A DNA stretch of 64,000 nt from Pseudoflavonifractor phocaeensis (GCF_016901735.1 NZ_JACLZC010000003.1:1-64000), one strand, 5' to 3'. Positions 6,904 through 16,580 are shown, numbered from the stretch's first letter. The notes: generated from the sequence alone by a model not told the origin. Program-made: numbers and translations.

Positions 6904-9900
6904 ATGAAAGTGACAGAGAGGATGAGTACATTGTACCAGTTCCGCAGAGTTGTTTCCGGTTTACTGAGCCTTGCCGTAACCGGTTCCCTTTGCTCCGGAT
7001 GGCTGCCCTCCGTTGCCGCCGCTTCCGTAAGCGACGGGGTATCGGTGCAGCAGGTGAGCCAGCAGACCGGTTCCATCGGGCTGACCATTGGCTTCGGACT
7101 GCCCCAGCGGGCGGATGAGGTGGCCAGCCGGGCCCTCAAGCTCACCCTGACCAACAGCAGCGGTCAGAGCGCCGTCATCGACCTGGAGAGCGGCAGCGTT
7201 ACCGGCGAGAGCATTCTGACCGCCGGTCAGGTGAGCATGGAAAAGCAAAACGCCCAGGGCGTCCCCATGACCACCGAGCAGCAGGTAGGCTACTATGAGA
7301 TCAAGCTCACCGGCCTGCCGGTGGGCGACTATACCCTGCGCCTGGAGGGCAAGGGCTACGCCTCCTGTACCGCCGAGGTGCATCTGGAGCATTACTCCCA
7401 GCATGTCATTATGAACACCGGCAACGGCACCTTCTCCCTGGGCGATGTGGACAACACCGACGGCCGCCATGTGGTGGACGGCCAGGACCTGAGAGCCCTG
7501 GAGGCCCAGCTGGGCAAGAGCGACGCCATCAGCACCTACGACCTCAACGGCGACGGGGTGGTGGACATTGTGGATCTGTCCTATATCAATAAGGTGATGG
7601 ATCTGGAGGGAACGCCCAGACTGCTGGATACCGCCGCCATCGTCTCCGCCGCGGTGGACGACAGCGCCCTGAGCGTGACCCAGGGCAGCCTGACGGACCT
7701 GTTCAGCGGCCAGAGCACCGTCACGGTGGCGCCTGCCGCCGGCCAGGAGGAGCTGTCCATCCCCATCACGCTGGAGCAGCCCACCGAGATGAGCGAGATC
7801 GCCATCACCACCCCCAGCGCCGACGGCGCCATTGAGGCGGGTACGGTCACCGTGCTGACGGAGGAGGACGAGGAGATCACCATCCCCTTTGACGTGAGCA
7901 TGCCGGCGGGGGTCCACGCCATCAGCCGGGCCGCCGTGCAGAACGCGGTGACCATTGATCTGGGCAAGAAGGTGGCGGTCAAGAAGGTTACCATTACCGT
8001 CACCAAGGTGACCGGACAGACCGGTCAGACGCCGGAGTATGCCGCCGTCACCCAGATCGAATTCCTGAAGGACATTGTCTCCGACGCCATCCAGGCGGAC
8101 ACCCAGGTCAAGGGCGTGGCCGCCACCGCCGGCGACGGTGAGATCGCCCTGGTGTGGGACAGCGTGTCCAACGTCACCGGCTACACCGTTTACTACGGAA
8201 CGGACAAGGGCAGCCTGAACCAGAGCCTGGCGGTGAATACCAACAAGGCCACTGTTTCCGGCCTGACCAACAACAAGACCTATTACTTCCAGATCGTGGC
8301 CACCAGCGAGGGCTGGATCGGCACCCCCTCGGCCATTCTGTCGGCCGTACCGGTGCCTGACAGCGCACCCGGCGCGCCCTCCAACATTATGGCGGAGGCG
8401 GCGGACGGCGCGCTCCGTCTGACCTGGGGTTCCACCAAGAACGCCACCTATTACCAGGTCTTTTACCGGGAAAAGGGCGCTTCCGAGTTCCAGCGCTGGG
8501 GCAGCGACACCACCGCCACCAGCGCGGTGATCACCGGCCTCACCAACGGCACCGAGTATGAGGTGGCGGTGAAGGCAGGCAACAGCCGCGGCGTGGGTCC
8601 CTACTCCTCCATTGCTTTGGGCACGCCCAAGCGGGAGAGCTTTGAGATGCCCGCGCTGCCCACCGACGGCCGCATCGACAACGGGGAGATTTCCTCCATC
8701 GTCATGGCGGACCGCAGCAACGTGAACTGGAGCCTGTGCCCCAACTTTGACGTGACCACCCATCTCACCGACAATGACCCCAATACTTACTGGGTGGCCG
8801 CCACCTATTGGAACAACAGCAGCATTACCTACACCTTCCGCAGCGTCCACGATATGAACTACCTGCTGGTGGTGCCCTATCTGGACAGCGCCTATAAAAA
8901 CCGCATCGCCAACTACACCGTCACCCTGAAGGGAGAGGACGGCCAGGTGCTGGCCACCTACTACCGGGACGGTGTGAACGTCAACAGCAGCAACTACTAT
9001 ATCCTTTCCTTCCCCGAGACCAAGGGCGTCAAGAGCGTCACCCTGGCGCTGGGCGAGAAGCTGGGCGGCCCCCGGGTGAGCATCTCCGAGATCGCCTTCT
9101 ATAACAGCGACACACTGGCCGATGACATTGCCGGCCTCTTCACCGACGGCAGCTTTACCGCCCTGAAGGGCACGGTGGAGCAGTCCCAGGTCACCGCGCT
9201 GCAGGAGCGTCTTACCGCGCTGAGCAGCTTCTATCTGGACGTAAAGCGGCTCAACGACGAGCTGAACCTGGCCCAGGCCCTGCTGGACAAGGACGAAAAC
9301 GCCTTGGGTCTGGTGAAGAACGACTTCCAGAGCCGCAGCGGCGGCGCTTCCGCCGACGTGACCGCCGGCCAGACCGCCAGCGACCTCCAGCCCCTGGGCA
9401 TTACCGCCAAGGCCGGCGCTACCGTAGCCATCTATGCCCAGCTGTCCGATGACGCGGCCGTCTATGTGGTGCCCACCCAGTTTTACGGCGAGTCCGGCGT
9501 GTGGAAGGGCACTCCTGTGGCCCTGCACAACGGACGCAACTATCTGACCATTGAGCAGATTGGCTCCCTGAGCGATACCCGCGGCGGTATGCTCTATCTG
9601 ACCTATGCCGGCAGCGACGCCAAGGCCATCAAGCTTCAGGTGCGGGTGCTGGATAACGCCTGGGAAATGCCGGTCCTGGAGCTGTCCGGCTGGTATACCA
9701 TGAATGAGACCCAGCGCAAGGACGCCATCCGGACCTATGTCCAGACGCTCACCGCCTATGTCTCCGGCCTGTCCGCCGCCAGCTACAAGACCGACATCCG
9801 CAACGCCACCGAGATTTCCACGCCCAGTGTGCTCCTCTCCCTTCCCGCCGACCAGGTGCTGGCCGGTCTGAAGGGGGTCAACAACGACGAGGACGCCATG

Positions 9901-11784
9901 GTGAACACCATGTATCAGAATGTCCTGGCCTGGGAGGAGGAGCTCTTCATCGCCAACAAGGTACAGGGCATCATCAGTTCCGACGCTGCCCTGGAGGATT
10001 ACACCTATCCCATGACCACCCGCCAGAACATCCGCTATATGCGCATGTTTGCCGGCGCCTTCATGTACGCCGCGGGCAATCACGTGGGCGTGGAGTACGG
10101 CTCCGCCTCCGCGCTGGTGCAGGGCGTGCCCACCTCCGCCACCGGCGCGGGCCAGACCAACGGCCTCTTCGGCTGGGGCATTGCCCACGAGATCGGCCAC
10201 AACATGGACAAGCTGGGCAAGACCGAATGCACCAACAACATTTACTCCCTGTTCCTCCAGGCCTGGGACGGTTCCTCCATGGCGGTGGACACCCGGCTCA
10301 CCGTTGACGGACGCTGGACGGACATTTTTAACAAAACGGCCCAGAGCCGTCCCGGCAGCGCCAACAATGTATTCGTGCAGCTGGGTATGTACTGGCAGCT
10401 CCATCTGGCCTACGACGACGGGTCCGATCCCCTGGCCTTCTATAACCAGTTCTTCCGGCTGTGGAAGAGCAGCGCGTACAGCGGCTACTCCTATGACGAA
10501 CGGGTGGCGCTCATCGCCTCCCAGGTGGCCGACCGGAATCTGACCGAATTCTTCACCCGCTGGGGCATGACCCTCAGCGACGGGGTGAAGGACATCCTGG
10601 ACGACTACACCGCCGAGACCCGGGCCATCTGGTACCTGAACGACGCCTCCCGCACCTATCGCCTCAGCACCGGCCAGGCGGCCAGCGGTACCGCCAGCCT
10701 CACCGCCTCCGTGGAGGCGTCCAAGGTGACCCTGAACATCAGCCACAGCGACAGCGCCCATATCCTGGGTTATGAGATCCGCCGCAACGGCGTGGCCATT
10801 GGCTTCACCACCGAGACCACCTATGTGGACGATCTGGGGGCGGCCAACAATCTGACCTACACCTACTCCGTGGTGCCGGTGGACAAGCTGGGCAACCAGG
10901 GAACCGAGGCCCAGGCCGACGAGGTGCGGGTGGCCTATGACAAGACCATCGACTCCGCGCTCTACACCCTGACCCGCGGTGAGGACGGCGTCGTCACCAT
11001 TGCCATGAAGAGCGGCGTCTCCGTTCCCGTGACCGGCATCAAGGTCACCGGCGCCGGTCTCAGCGGCGTCTACACCGTGAAGGTGAAGGCCGAGACCGGT
11101 GCGGAGGCGTGGACCACCGCCAAGACCGGCACCCTCTCCGGCGAGGAAGTGGTGGCCTACTTCAATAAGCCCGGAGCAGAGCCCTCCGATACCCGCATCT
11201 GGACCTATGACGCCGCCGTGGTGGAGATCAGCGGCATTCCCCAGGACGCCGCCGTCCAGCTGCTGGATTACCCCGGCGACCGGGTGGACTTCTACGAGGG
11301 CGCCGCCGTGGGCATCCTGGCCAAGGACTATGTCTACGGCGACGGTACGGATGAGGTCATCAAGGCCGGCACCCTGGTGATTCTGGGCACCTATCGCGGC
11401 GACCCGATGTACAACACCGTGGAGATCGAGGCGGTGTACAACACCACCGGCGAGGCCGCCGAGGCCAACGGTGTGACCACCATTACCCGGCCCATGAACG
11501 GCTATGGCCTGCTCTTTGCCGAAATTCCCGACGACGGGGCGGTGAGCGACACCAGCGACGGTTTCTTCCTTTTCGTCCCCGACCTGGAGGCTGAGAAGGC
11601 GCTGAATGCCCAGAGCGGCGTTACCGACGACTATCCCCTGGAGATCCGGGTCAACTTCTACCGTACCGACGACCCCGACAGCGCCGACAGCCGGCGCACC
11701 ACCAGCCAGACCCTGTGGATCAGCTTCCCTTCGGAGGATTCTCTGCCCTCCATTGAGCTGACCGGCAGCACTGCCCAAGATTGA
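6904..11784 (+). CDS. Secreted multidomain M60-family (enhancin/mucinase-like) metallopeptidase with dockerin
   Basis: 1626 aa. A signal peptide (about 1-39) is followed by a dockerin-like module (about 179-233) with two calcium loops, DVDNTDGRHVVDGQD and DLNGDGVVDIVD. Then come a beta-sandwich region (265-395), two fibronectin III domains (about 402-483 and 488-575), an F5/8-type-C-like carbohydrate-binding region (594-736), a helical linker, and the peptidase. The zinc site is H1095-E-I-G-H1099 with a likely third ligand Glu1108, the gluzincin pattern of M60. A further FN3-like domain (about 1259-1335) and a tail with no LPXTG follow. M60 enzymes attack glycoproteins such as mucin; that substrate is family knowledge, not shown here. 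The start has a weak AAGG site. The SLH gene follows after 22 bases, so the pair is probably one operon. Confidence 0.88.
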   Translation: MKVTERMSTLYQFRRVVSGLLSLAVTGSLCSGWLPSVAAASVSDGVSVQQVSQQTGSIGLTIGFGLPQRADEVASRALKLTLTNSSGQSAVIDLESGSVTGESILTAGQVSMEKQNAQGVPMTTEQQVGYYEIKLTGLPVGDYTLRLEGKGYASCTAEVHLEHYSQHVIMNTGNGTFSLGDVDNTDGRHVVDGQDLRALEAQLGKSDAISTYDLNGDGVVDIVDLSYINKVMDLEGTPRLLDTAAIVSAAVDDSALSVTQGSLTDLFSGQSTVTVAPAAGQEELSIPITLEQPTEMSEIAITTPSADGAIEAGTVTVLTEEDEEITIPFDVSMPAGVHAISRAAVQNAVTIDLGKKVAVKKVTITVTKVTGQTGQTPEYAAVTQIEFLKDIVSDAIQADTQVKGVAATAGDGEIALVWDSVSNVTGYTVYYGTDKGSLNQSLAVNTNKATVSGLTNNKTYYFQIVATSEGWIGTPSAILSAVPVPDSAPGAPSNIMAEAADGALRLTWGSTKNATYYQVFYREKGASEFQRWGSDTTATSAVITGLTNGTEYEVAVKAGNSRGVGPYSSIALGTPKRESFEMPALPTDGRIDNGEISSIVMADRSNVNWSLCPNFDVTTHLTDNDPNTYWVAATYWNNSSITYTFRSVHDMNYLLVVPYLDSAYKNRIANYTVTLKGEDGQVLATYYRDGVNVNSSNYYILSFPETKGVKSVTLALGEKLGGPRVSISEIAFYNSDTLADDIAGLFTDGSFTALKGTVEQSQVTALQERLTALSSFYLDVKRLNDELNLAQALLDKDENALGLVKNDFQSRSGGASADVTAGQTASDLQPLGITAKAGATVAIYAQLSDDAAVYVVPTQFYGESGVWKGTPVALHNGRNYLTIEQIGSLSDTRGGMLYLTYAGSDAKAIKLQVRVLDNAWEMPVLELSGWYTMNETQRKDAIRTYVQTLTAYVSGLSAASYKTDIRNATEISTPSVLLSLPADQVLAGLKGVNNDEDAMVNTMYQNVLAWEEELFIANKVQGIISSDAALEDYTYPMTTRQNIRYMRMFAGAFMYAAGNHVGVEYGSASALVQGVPTSATGAGQTNGLFGWGIAHEIGHNMDKLGKTECTNNIYSLFLQAWDGSSMAVDTRLTVDGRWTDIFNKTAQSRPGSANNVFVQLGMYWQLHLAYDDGSDPLAFYNQFFRLWKSSAYSGYSYDERVALIASQVADRNLTEFFTRWGMTLSDGVKDILDDYTAETRAIWYLNDASRTYRLSTGQAASGTASLTASVEASKVTLNISHSDSAHILGYEIRRNGVAIGFTTETTYVDDLGAANNLTYTYSVVPVDKLGNQGTEAQADEVRVAYDKTIDSALYTLTRGEDGVVTIAMKSGVSVPVTGIKVTGAGLSGVYTVKVKAETGAEAWTTAKTGTLSGEEVVAYFNKPGAEPSDTRIWTYDAAVVEISGIPQDAAVQLLDYPGDRVDFYEGAAVGILAKDYVYGDGTDEVIKAGTLVILGTYRGDPMYNTVEIEAVYNTTGEAAEANGVTTITRPMNGYGLLFAEIPDDGAVSDTSDGFFLFVPDLEAEKALNAQSGVTDDYPLEIRVNFYRTDDPDSADSRRTTSQTLWISFPSEDSLPSIELTGSTAQD

Positions 11785-11806
11785 GACGAGAGTGAGGAGA
11801 AGCAGC

Positions 11807-13093
11807 GTGAGACGTTCATTTTTATCTCTCCTGCTGGCCCTGACTTTGGCGGCGGGTCTCGTTGTGACACCCGCCGCCGCGGCCGGCGCCCCCCAGATCA
11901 CGGTGTCCTCTGTTCAGGCCCAGACCACCCAGACCGTGGGCCTCAGCGGACTGCCCGCCGATTGCCAGAGCCTTCAGGTGACCCTGACCCTTTCCGATGA
12001 CAACGCGTCCTATATCTTTACCCCTGACGAGTCGCTGGACCGTCCCGGCCTCTATGCCACCGCCCAGCAGAGTGGGGCGGAGGTGACGGTCTATGTGACG
12101 GTCAGATCGGGCGTGCTCAGCCAGAGCGGCGTGCTGACCCTGGGGGAGCTGTCCGCCGGCGACAAGACCTTTACGGTGGTCAGCGCCGGGGGCCTCAAGC
12201 TGGTGGATGACACCCTAACCGAGACCCCTGTCTATGACAGCGTTTCGGTGGTGGAGCGTACCACCACCAGCAGCGGCACCTCGTCGAGCCGCTGGGCGGT
12301 CGAGGTGAACAAGGCGGCCAACGGCGCCCTTTCCGCGGACGTGGTCCGGGCAAAGAAGGGGGATACGGTGACCGTCACTGCCGTTCCCGACAGCGGCTAT
12401 GTGCTGAAAAGCCTGAGCGTCAAGGACGCCACCGGCGCGGCGCTCTCCCTCAAGGAACTGGGAGATGGCCGGTATACCTTCTCCATGCCTGCCGCGCAGG
12501 TGACGGTTTCCGCCGTCTTTGCGCTGGAGAGCGCCGGTCAGGTCCTGCCCTTTGCCGACGTGGCCGCCGACGCCTGGTACTATGACGCGGTGGGCTATGT
12601 CTATGAGTCCGGCCTGATGACCGGTGTAAACGCCGATCAGTTTGCACCCGAGGTGACCACCACCCGGGGCATGATCGTGACCATCCTCTACCGGATGGAG
12701 AACAGCCCCGCAGTGACCGGCGGCAGCGGCTTCCCCGATGTGGCGGCGGGCGAGTGGTACGCCGACGCGGTAAAGTGGGCCAGCGCCAACGGCATCGTCA
12801 CCGGATACAGTGACGGCCGCTTCGGTCCCACCGATGTCATCACCCGGGAGCAGATGGCCGCCATCCTCTATCGGTACGCCCATTATCTGGGCCGCGACGT
12901 GAGCGGGCAGGCCGATTTGACCGGCTATTCCGATGCCGCTCAGGTCTCGTCCTACGCCAGCACCGCTATGGGCTGGGCGGTGGACGCGGGCCTCATCACC
13001 GGCACCGGCGCCGGGACCCTTGCCCCCGTGGGCTCGGCCAACCGCGCTCAGGCGGCCGTGATCCTCATGCGCCTTTGCCAGATGGGCGAATAA
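11807..13093 (+). CDS. S-layer-homology surface protein, partner of the M60 peptidase gene
   Basis: About 428 aa. The GTG at 11807 is chosen because GAGGAG (11794-11799) lies 7 bases upstream; a GTG at 11792 overlaps that site. A signal peptide (LLLALTLAAGLVVTPAAAA) leads into a ~120-residue beta-rich module of unknown family, a Ser/Thr linker, an InlB B-repeat-like domain (about 162-240: GDTVTVTAVPDSGYVL) and three SLH domains (about 247-300, 308-362, 368-425; e.g. FPDVAAGEWYADAVKWASAN) that bind secondary cell-wall polymer. Sitting 22 bases behind a dockerin-bearing enzyme, its N-terminal module is a candidate docking receptor, which is inference. A terminator follows at 13109. Confidence 0.88.
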   Translation: MRRSFLSLLLALTLAAGLVVTPAAAAGAPQITVSSVQAQTTQTVGLSGLPADCQSLQVTLTLSDDNASYIFTPDESLDRPGLYATAQQSGAEVTVYVTVRSGVLSQSGVLTLGELSAGDKTFTVVSAGGLKLVDDTLTETPVYDSVSVVERTTTSSGTSSSRWAVEVNKAANGALSADVVRAKKGDTVTVTAVPDSGYVLKSLSVKDATGAALSLKELGDGRYTFSMPAAQVTVSAVFALESAGQVLPFADVAADAWYYDAVGYVYESGLMTGVNADQFAPEVTTTRGMIVTILYRMENSPAVTGGSGFPDVAAGEWYADAVKWASANGIVTGYSDGRFGPTDVITREQMAAILYRYAHYLGRDVSGQADLTGYSDAAQVSSYASTAMGWAVDAGLITGTGAGTLAPVGSANRAQAAVILMRLCQMGE

Positions 13094-13108
13094 ACGGGCA
13101 GAAAAAAC

Positions 13109-13146
13109 ATCCGGAGCGGTTCCCAGATGGGAGCCGCTCCGGATTT
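13109..13146. terminator. Bidirectional terminator between the SLH and anti-sigma genes
   Basis: A 16-bp stem (13109-13124 with 13129-13144, one G-T wobble) separates two convergent genes. On the minus strand it is followed by six T residues, so it works best for the anti-sigma operon; on the plus strand it has a TTTGGTTT tail. Confidence 0.88.
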
Positions 13147-13149
13147 GGT

Positions 13150-14505
13150 TTAAGGCGCTTCGTTCAGCCAGCGACCCGGTCCGGCGGTATTGTCTTCGTG
13201 GATGGGGATATACCAGGCGCCGATTGCAATCCCTTCCACCTGAGCCGGATCGATGGCGTAGGGAAATTCCCATATAATTTCTTCTCCATCGGTATCCGCG
13301 CTTCTTCCCGTCGAATCATATGGGATGGTCATTACTGTGCCGTCATCCAGATATACCGAAAGGGGATATCCCAAGACAGTCCGCTGGCTGCTGTCTGCAA
13401 ACGCTGCATACTTTCGAACACGGGTGGCTGATATGGTAACAGACTTTAAAATCTGTCCATTCAAATCCCCAGACAGAGCAATTTCCCTCTGCGGAACTTT
13501 TTGAAGTGGAAACTGCAGTGTCCACTCTCCCCGAACCGGCGTTCCCACGACGATTTTACCCAATAATCCTTTGATTGAAAAAGACCCAAAATACTGATCC
13601 GTCAACGCAGGCATACAGAGGTCAAAATAGCGCACCCCGTTTTGGACAAATACTGTGTGCCGCTCGTTGATAGACAACATATTCTGCCAGGAAATTTCAG
13701 GGCAGGTGGTATAAAGGTCGGTTCCCGGAATGATACCTACTCCTTCGGAGAATGCCAGCTGAAGATGAAATTCTCCTGCCTCGTCAAATCCCATGGAAGA
13801 AAGGCGAAGCAGGTCCGTATCCAGATCCGCCGGTGTCTGTTCCGGCTCCAAAACCGTATTCGCCTCTTCCGGTTCTCCCATGTCGGATGGTTCACACTCC
13901 TCCGCTGTGAGTGTTTTTGTCTTCAGCCGTTCCGCCGTCAGCAGGTCCCAAGGGAGCGTGATCCCATCCACTGACTGCACACTGGGCAGCAGGCAGGAAT
14001 AAGTCAGTGTTTGTTGCTCCGACGCCACATCCCTTTCATCCAATTTTTGCGCAAAAAGTGCCGTATGGCTCTCTTTTTCATAGGCAAGACACATCCCAGC
14101 GTCTTCCAGCATACTCTTCTCGGTCAATCTGTGCCCTGTCTGGTCCGTTACTTCCAGATAGACCGTGCCCCCCGTTTCATCTGCCAGAGTGCGTACTACC
14201 CGCACTTCGATTCCCTGATCCTCATCAGACACGTCCTGAATCTCCTGGCTGTATGGTTCAAACCCCGCCAGCGCCGCGGAGAGGGCCGCCCGCAGAGAGG
14301 GAGAGGCCGCCAACGCCGCCGCGCTCAGCAGCACGCACATCGCCGCCGCCAAAATGACCATCCGGAACATCTGCTTTTTCTCCTTCACAGGAACCGCTCC
14401 TTTCTCCTCCTCCATCGCGGCCAAGATTGCCGCCTTTCGTTCCTCCGAAAGCCGGACCGCTTCCAGTTCACGATCCAGACTTTCTTTTATTTCACGTTTT
14501 GCCAT
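13150..14505 (-). CDS. Membrane-anchored anti-sigma factor-like protein (DUF4179-type), partner of the ECF sigma factor
   Basis: 451 aa. The N-terminal ~45 residues are charged and cytoplasmic, the place where anti-sigma factors hold their sigma partner. One membrane helix follows (about 48-68, MVILAAAMCVLLSAAALAA) and then about 380 extracellular residues of mixed beta character with no enzyme motif. No zinc HxxxCxxC anti-sigma motif is visible, so the assignment rests on topology and context: it starts inside the end of the ECF sigma gene (14-base overlap), the usual sigma/anti-sigma arrangement. The signal sensed outside the cell is unknown. Confidence 0.72.
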   Translation of the reverse strand: MAKREIKESLDRELEAVRLSEERKAAILAAMEEEKGAVPVKEKKQMFRMVILAAAMCVLLSAAALAASPSLRAALSAALAGFEPYSQEIQDVSDEDQGIEVRVVRTLADETGGTVYLEVTDQTGHRLTEKSMLEDAGMCLAYEKESHTALFAQKLDERDVASEQQTLTYSCLLPSVQSVDGITLPWDLLTAERLKTKTLTAEECEPSDMGEPEEANTVLEPEQTPADLDTDLLRLSSMGFDEAGEFHLQLAFSEGVGIIPGTDLYTTCPEISWQNMLSINERHTVFVQNGVRYFDLCMPALTDQYFGSFSIKGLLGKIVVGTPVRGEWTLQFPLQKVPQREIALSGDLNGQILKSVTISATRVRKYAAFADSSQRTVLGYPLSVYLDDGTVMTIPYDSTGRSADTDGEEIIWEFPYAIDPAQVEGIAIGAWYIPIHEDNTAGPGRWLNEAP

Positions 14506-14983
14506 AGTACCACCCCTCCAATCTGCCCTTTAATTTCTGCCGCGCCCGGCTCAGACGCATGGTTACCGCCGACACCGAAAGGCCCAGTATTTTGGCGATC
14601 TCGCCGCTGTCCAGTTCCTCGTAGTAGCAGAGAATCACCACCGCCCGATATTTTGGCGGCAGTTCCATTACCGCCCGGGCAACAGTATCGTCTTTCAGCT
14701 CGGGTTCTCCCTCGGTCAGTCTGTTCAGCGCCTCTTGCGGCGCCTGTTTTCTCCGCCATGGGCTACGCAATGTATTTTTGCAAATGTTGATTGCAATTCG
14801 TATCAGCCATGTCTCCTCGCTGCACTCTCCCCGAAAGGACGGCCACGCCCGCAAAGCCCGCAAGTAAGTCTCCTGCACTGCGTCCTCGGCCCCCATCCGG
14901 TCGCCTAAATAAAGGGTGCACAGCCGGAGCAGATGGTTGCCGTACTGCTCCACCAGAGCCACGGCATCCAGTTCTCCTTCCAT
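14492..14983 (-). CDS. ECF-family RNA polymerase sigma factor
   Basis: 163 aa. Region 2 carries GAEDAVQETYLRALR and the -10-reading segment TWLIRIAINICKN; region 4 carries LPPKYRAVVILCYYEEL and the helix-turn-helix EIAKILGLSVSAVTMRLSRA. No region 1 or 3 is present, which defines the ECF class. It would direct RNA polymerase to its own promoter and a small regulon when released from the overlapping membrane anti-sigma protein. A GGAGGAGAT ribosome site precedes the ATG. The terminator of the upstream aminopeptidase gene (15035-15068) isolates the pair, so it should have its own promoter; I saw no clear one in the short interval 14984-15034. Confidence 0.95.
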   Translation of the reverse strand: MEGELDAVALVEQYGNHLLRLCTLYLGDRMGAEDAVQETYLRALRAWPSFRGECSEETWLIRIAINICKNTLRSPWRRKQAPQEALNRLTEGEPELKDDTVARAVMELPPKYRAVVILCYYEELDSGEIAKILGLSVSAVTMRLSRARQKLKGRLEGWYYGKT

Positions 14984-15034
14984 CCGAATCTCCTCCTTTC
15001 AACCATTAGACACCGTGCCTTCCCCATTTGCAAC

Positions 15035-15068
15035 AAAAAACACCGTCCCCACAGGAACGGTGTTTTTT
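15035..15068. terminator. Terminator after the M18 aminopeptidase gene
   Basis: AAAAAACACCGT (15035-15046) pairs perfectly with ACGGTGTTTTTT (15057-15068). A/T tails on both sides make it bidirectional, but only the minus-strand aminopeptidase gene reads into it. Confidence 0.9.
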
Positions 15069-15144
15069 GTATGCTTCCGCTGCCGGTATAGGGCCGAAAG
15101 GCGGTTGCGCCTCAGAGGCCCGAAGCGGGGCGGACGTTCTTTTT

Positions 15145-15172
15145 GATTCTTTTTCTTGCAAGGAAAAGAATC
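15145..15172. repeat. A/T-rich hairpin overlapping the aminopeptidase stop codon
   Basis: GATTCTTTTTCTT (15145-15157) folds onto AAGGAAAAGAATC (15160-15172) with one G-T wobble around a GC loop. It covers the last codons and part of the stop codon of the minus-strand gene. Its style matches the stop-codon hairpin at 19909-19936. Confidence 0.6.
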
Positions 15173-16580
15173 ACTTGGCCTCGTAGACGGCCTTCATGCC
15201 CTTATAAGTCATGTAGCAGTCCAGCTTGGAGACGGTCTCGAAGGGAGCGTGCATGGAGAGGACGGGCACGCCGGCGTCGATGGTGTCGATGTCCCGGTTT
15301 GCCATGTAGCAGGCCACGGTGCCGCCGCCGCCGGCGTCCACCTTGCCCAATTCGGCCATCTGCCAGATGACGCCGGCCTCGTCCAGGGTGCGGCGCAGGT
15401 AGGCCACCACCTCGGCGGCGGCGTCGGAGGCGCCGGACTTGCCCCGGGCGCCGGTGTACTTGCAGAGACCCATACCATAGTTGACCCGGGCGCTGTTGCG
15501 CTTTTCATAGACCTCGGGGAAGTTGGGGTCATAGGCGGCGGTGACGTCGGCGGACAGGCAGAAGGACTTTTCATAGCAGGCCTTCAGGGGGACCTGCTGG
15601 GTGTCGCACAGGTCGCTCATAAAGGTATCGAAGGCGGCGGACTGCATGCCGGACACGCCCTCGGAGCCGATCTCCTCCTTGTCGGCCAGGATGCACACGG
15701 CGGTGCGCTCCGGGACCTGGAGTTCCAGCAGGGCGGCAAACTCGGCGAAGGCGCACACCCGGTCGTCGTGGCCGTAGGAGCCGATGAGGGAGCGGTCAAA
15801 GCCGATGTCGGCGGCGTGGAAGGCGGGGACGGCCTCCAACTCGGCGGAGATAAAGTCCTCCTCGGTGATGCCGTACTTGCGGTTGAGGATATCCAAAATG
15901 GCCAGCTTTACCCGGTCGGAGCCCTCGTCATCCTTGAAGGGACGGCTGCCCACCAGCAGATTGAGGGTTTCGGCGGGGATGGCCTCGCCCAGGGGCTTTT
16001 TGGACTGCTCCGCGCCCAGGTGGGGCAGCAGGTCGTCCACGGTGAAGAGGGGGTCGCCCTCGGACGCGCCAATGGCCACCTTCAGCACGGTGCCGTCGGT
16101 GCGGGCGATGACGCCGTGGAGCTCCAGTGGGATGGTGACCCACTGATACTTGCGGATGCCGCCGTAGTAGTGGGTCTTGAGGAAGGCCAGCTCGCTGTCC
16201 TCGTAGAGGGGATTGGGCTTGAGGTCCAGGCGGGGGGAGTCGATGTGGGCCGCGCCGATGTTGACGCCGTCGGCCAGAGAGCGGCGGCCCATCACGGCCA
16301 GCATCAGGCCCTTGCCCCGGTTGCAGCGGTAGACCTTATCGCCGGGATTGAGGGCCATGCCCCGGACCAGGGGCTTGAAGCCGGCGGCCTCCGCCTGGCG
16401 GATGGCCTCGTCCACGCACTCCCGCTCGGTCTTACCGGCGTCCAGAAACTGCTTATAAGCGGTACAATAGGACTCCATCGCGGCCTCATCCTGCTCGCTG
16501 AGGCGGTCGCAGCCGTTCTTGGGCCGGTAGAACAGCGCCTCGCGCCGCAGGTCGGCTGCGGTTTTCTTTTTTTCTTCCAT
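15171..16580 (-). CDS. M18-family aspartyl/aminoacyl aminopeptidase
   Basis: About 469 aa, cytosolic two-zinc aminopeptidase that trims acidic or neutral N-terminal residues from peptides. The zinc/catalytic motifs of M18 are visible: AAHIDSPRLDLKP (metal His and catalytic Asp), ADKEEIGSEG (catalytic and metal Glu), SYGHDDRV (bridging Asp) and SMHAPFE (C-terminal metal His). The ATG at 16580 is taken because AAGGAGGA (16598-16591) precedes it; an in-frame start 21 codons upstream lacks a site. It is monocistronic and divergent from the BlaI-type gene, with a shared ~200-bp region. Confidence 0.93.
   Translation of the reverse strand: MEEKKKTAADLRREALFYRPKNGCDRLSEQDEAAMESYCTAYKQFLDAGKTERECVDEAIRQAEAAGFKPLVRGMALNPGDKVYRCNRGKGLMLAVMGRRSLADGVNIGAAHIDSPRLDLKPNPLYEDSELAFLKTHYYGGIRKYQWVTIPLELHGVIARTDGTVLKVAIGASEGDPLFTVDDLLPHLGAEQSKKPLGEAIPAETLNLLVGSRPFKDDEGSDRVKLAILDILNRKYGITEEDFISAELEAVPAFHAADIGFDRSLIGSYGHDDRVCAFAEFAALLELQVPERTAVCILADKEEIGSEGVSGMQSAAFDTFMSDLCDTQQVPLKACYEKSFCLSADVTAAYDPNFPEVYEKRNSARVNYGMGLCKYTGARGKSGASDAAAEVVAYLRRTLDEAGVIWQMAELGKVDAGGGGTVACYMANRDIDTIDAGVPVLSMHAPFETVSKLDCYMTYKGMKAVYEAK

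Noticed and set aside
6961..11901. Very long antisense open frame (over 1600 codons) opposite the M60 peptidase gene
   Set aside because: Low-complexity Gly/His/Val-rich product, no ribosome site, no family features; it is the GC-driven shadow of the real gene. The same holds for long antisense frames opposite guaA, the M56 sensor, ftsK, the class A PBP and the DUF4914 gene.
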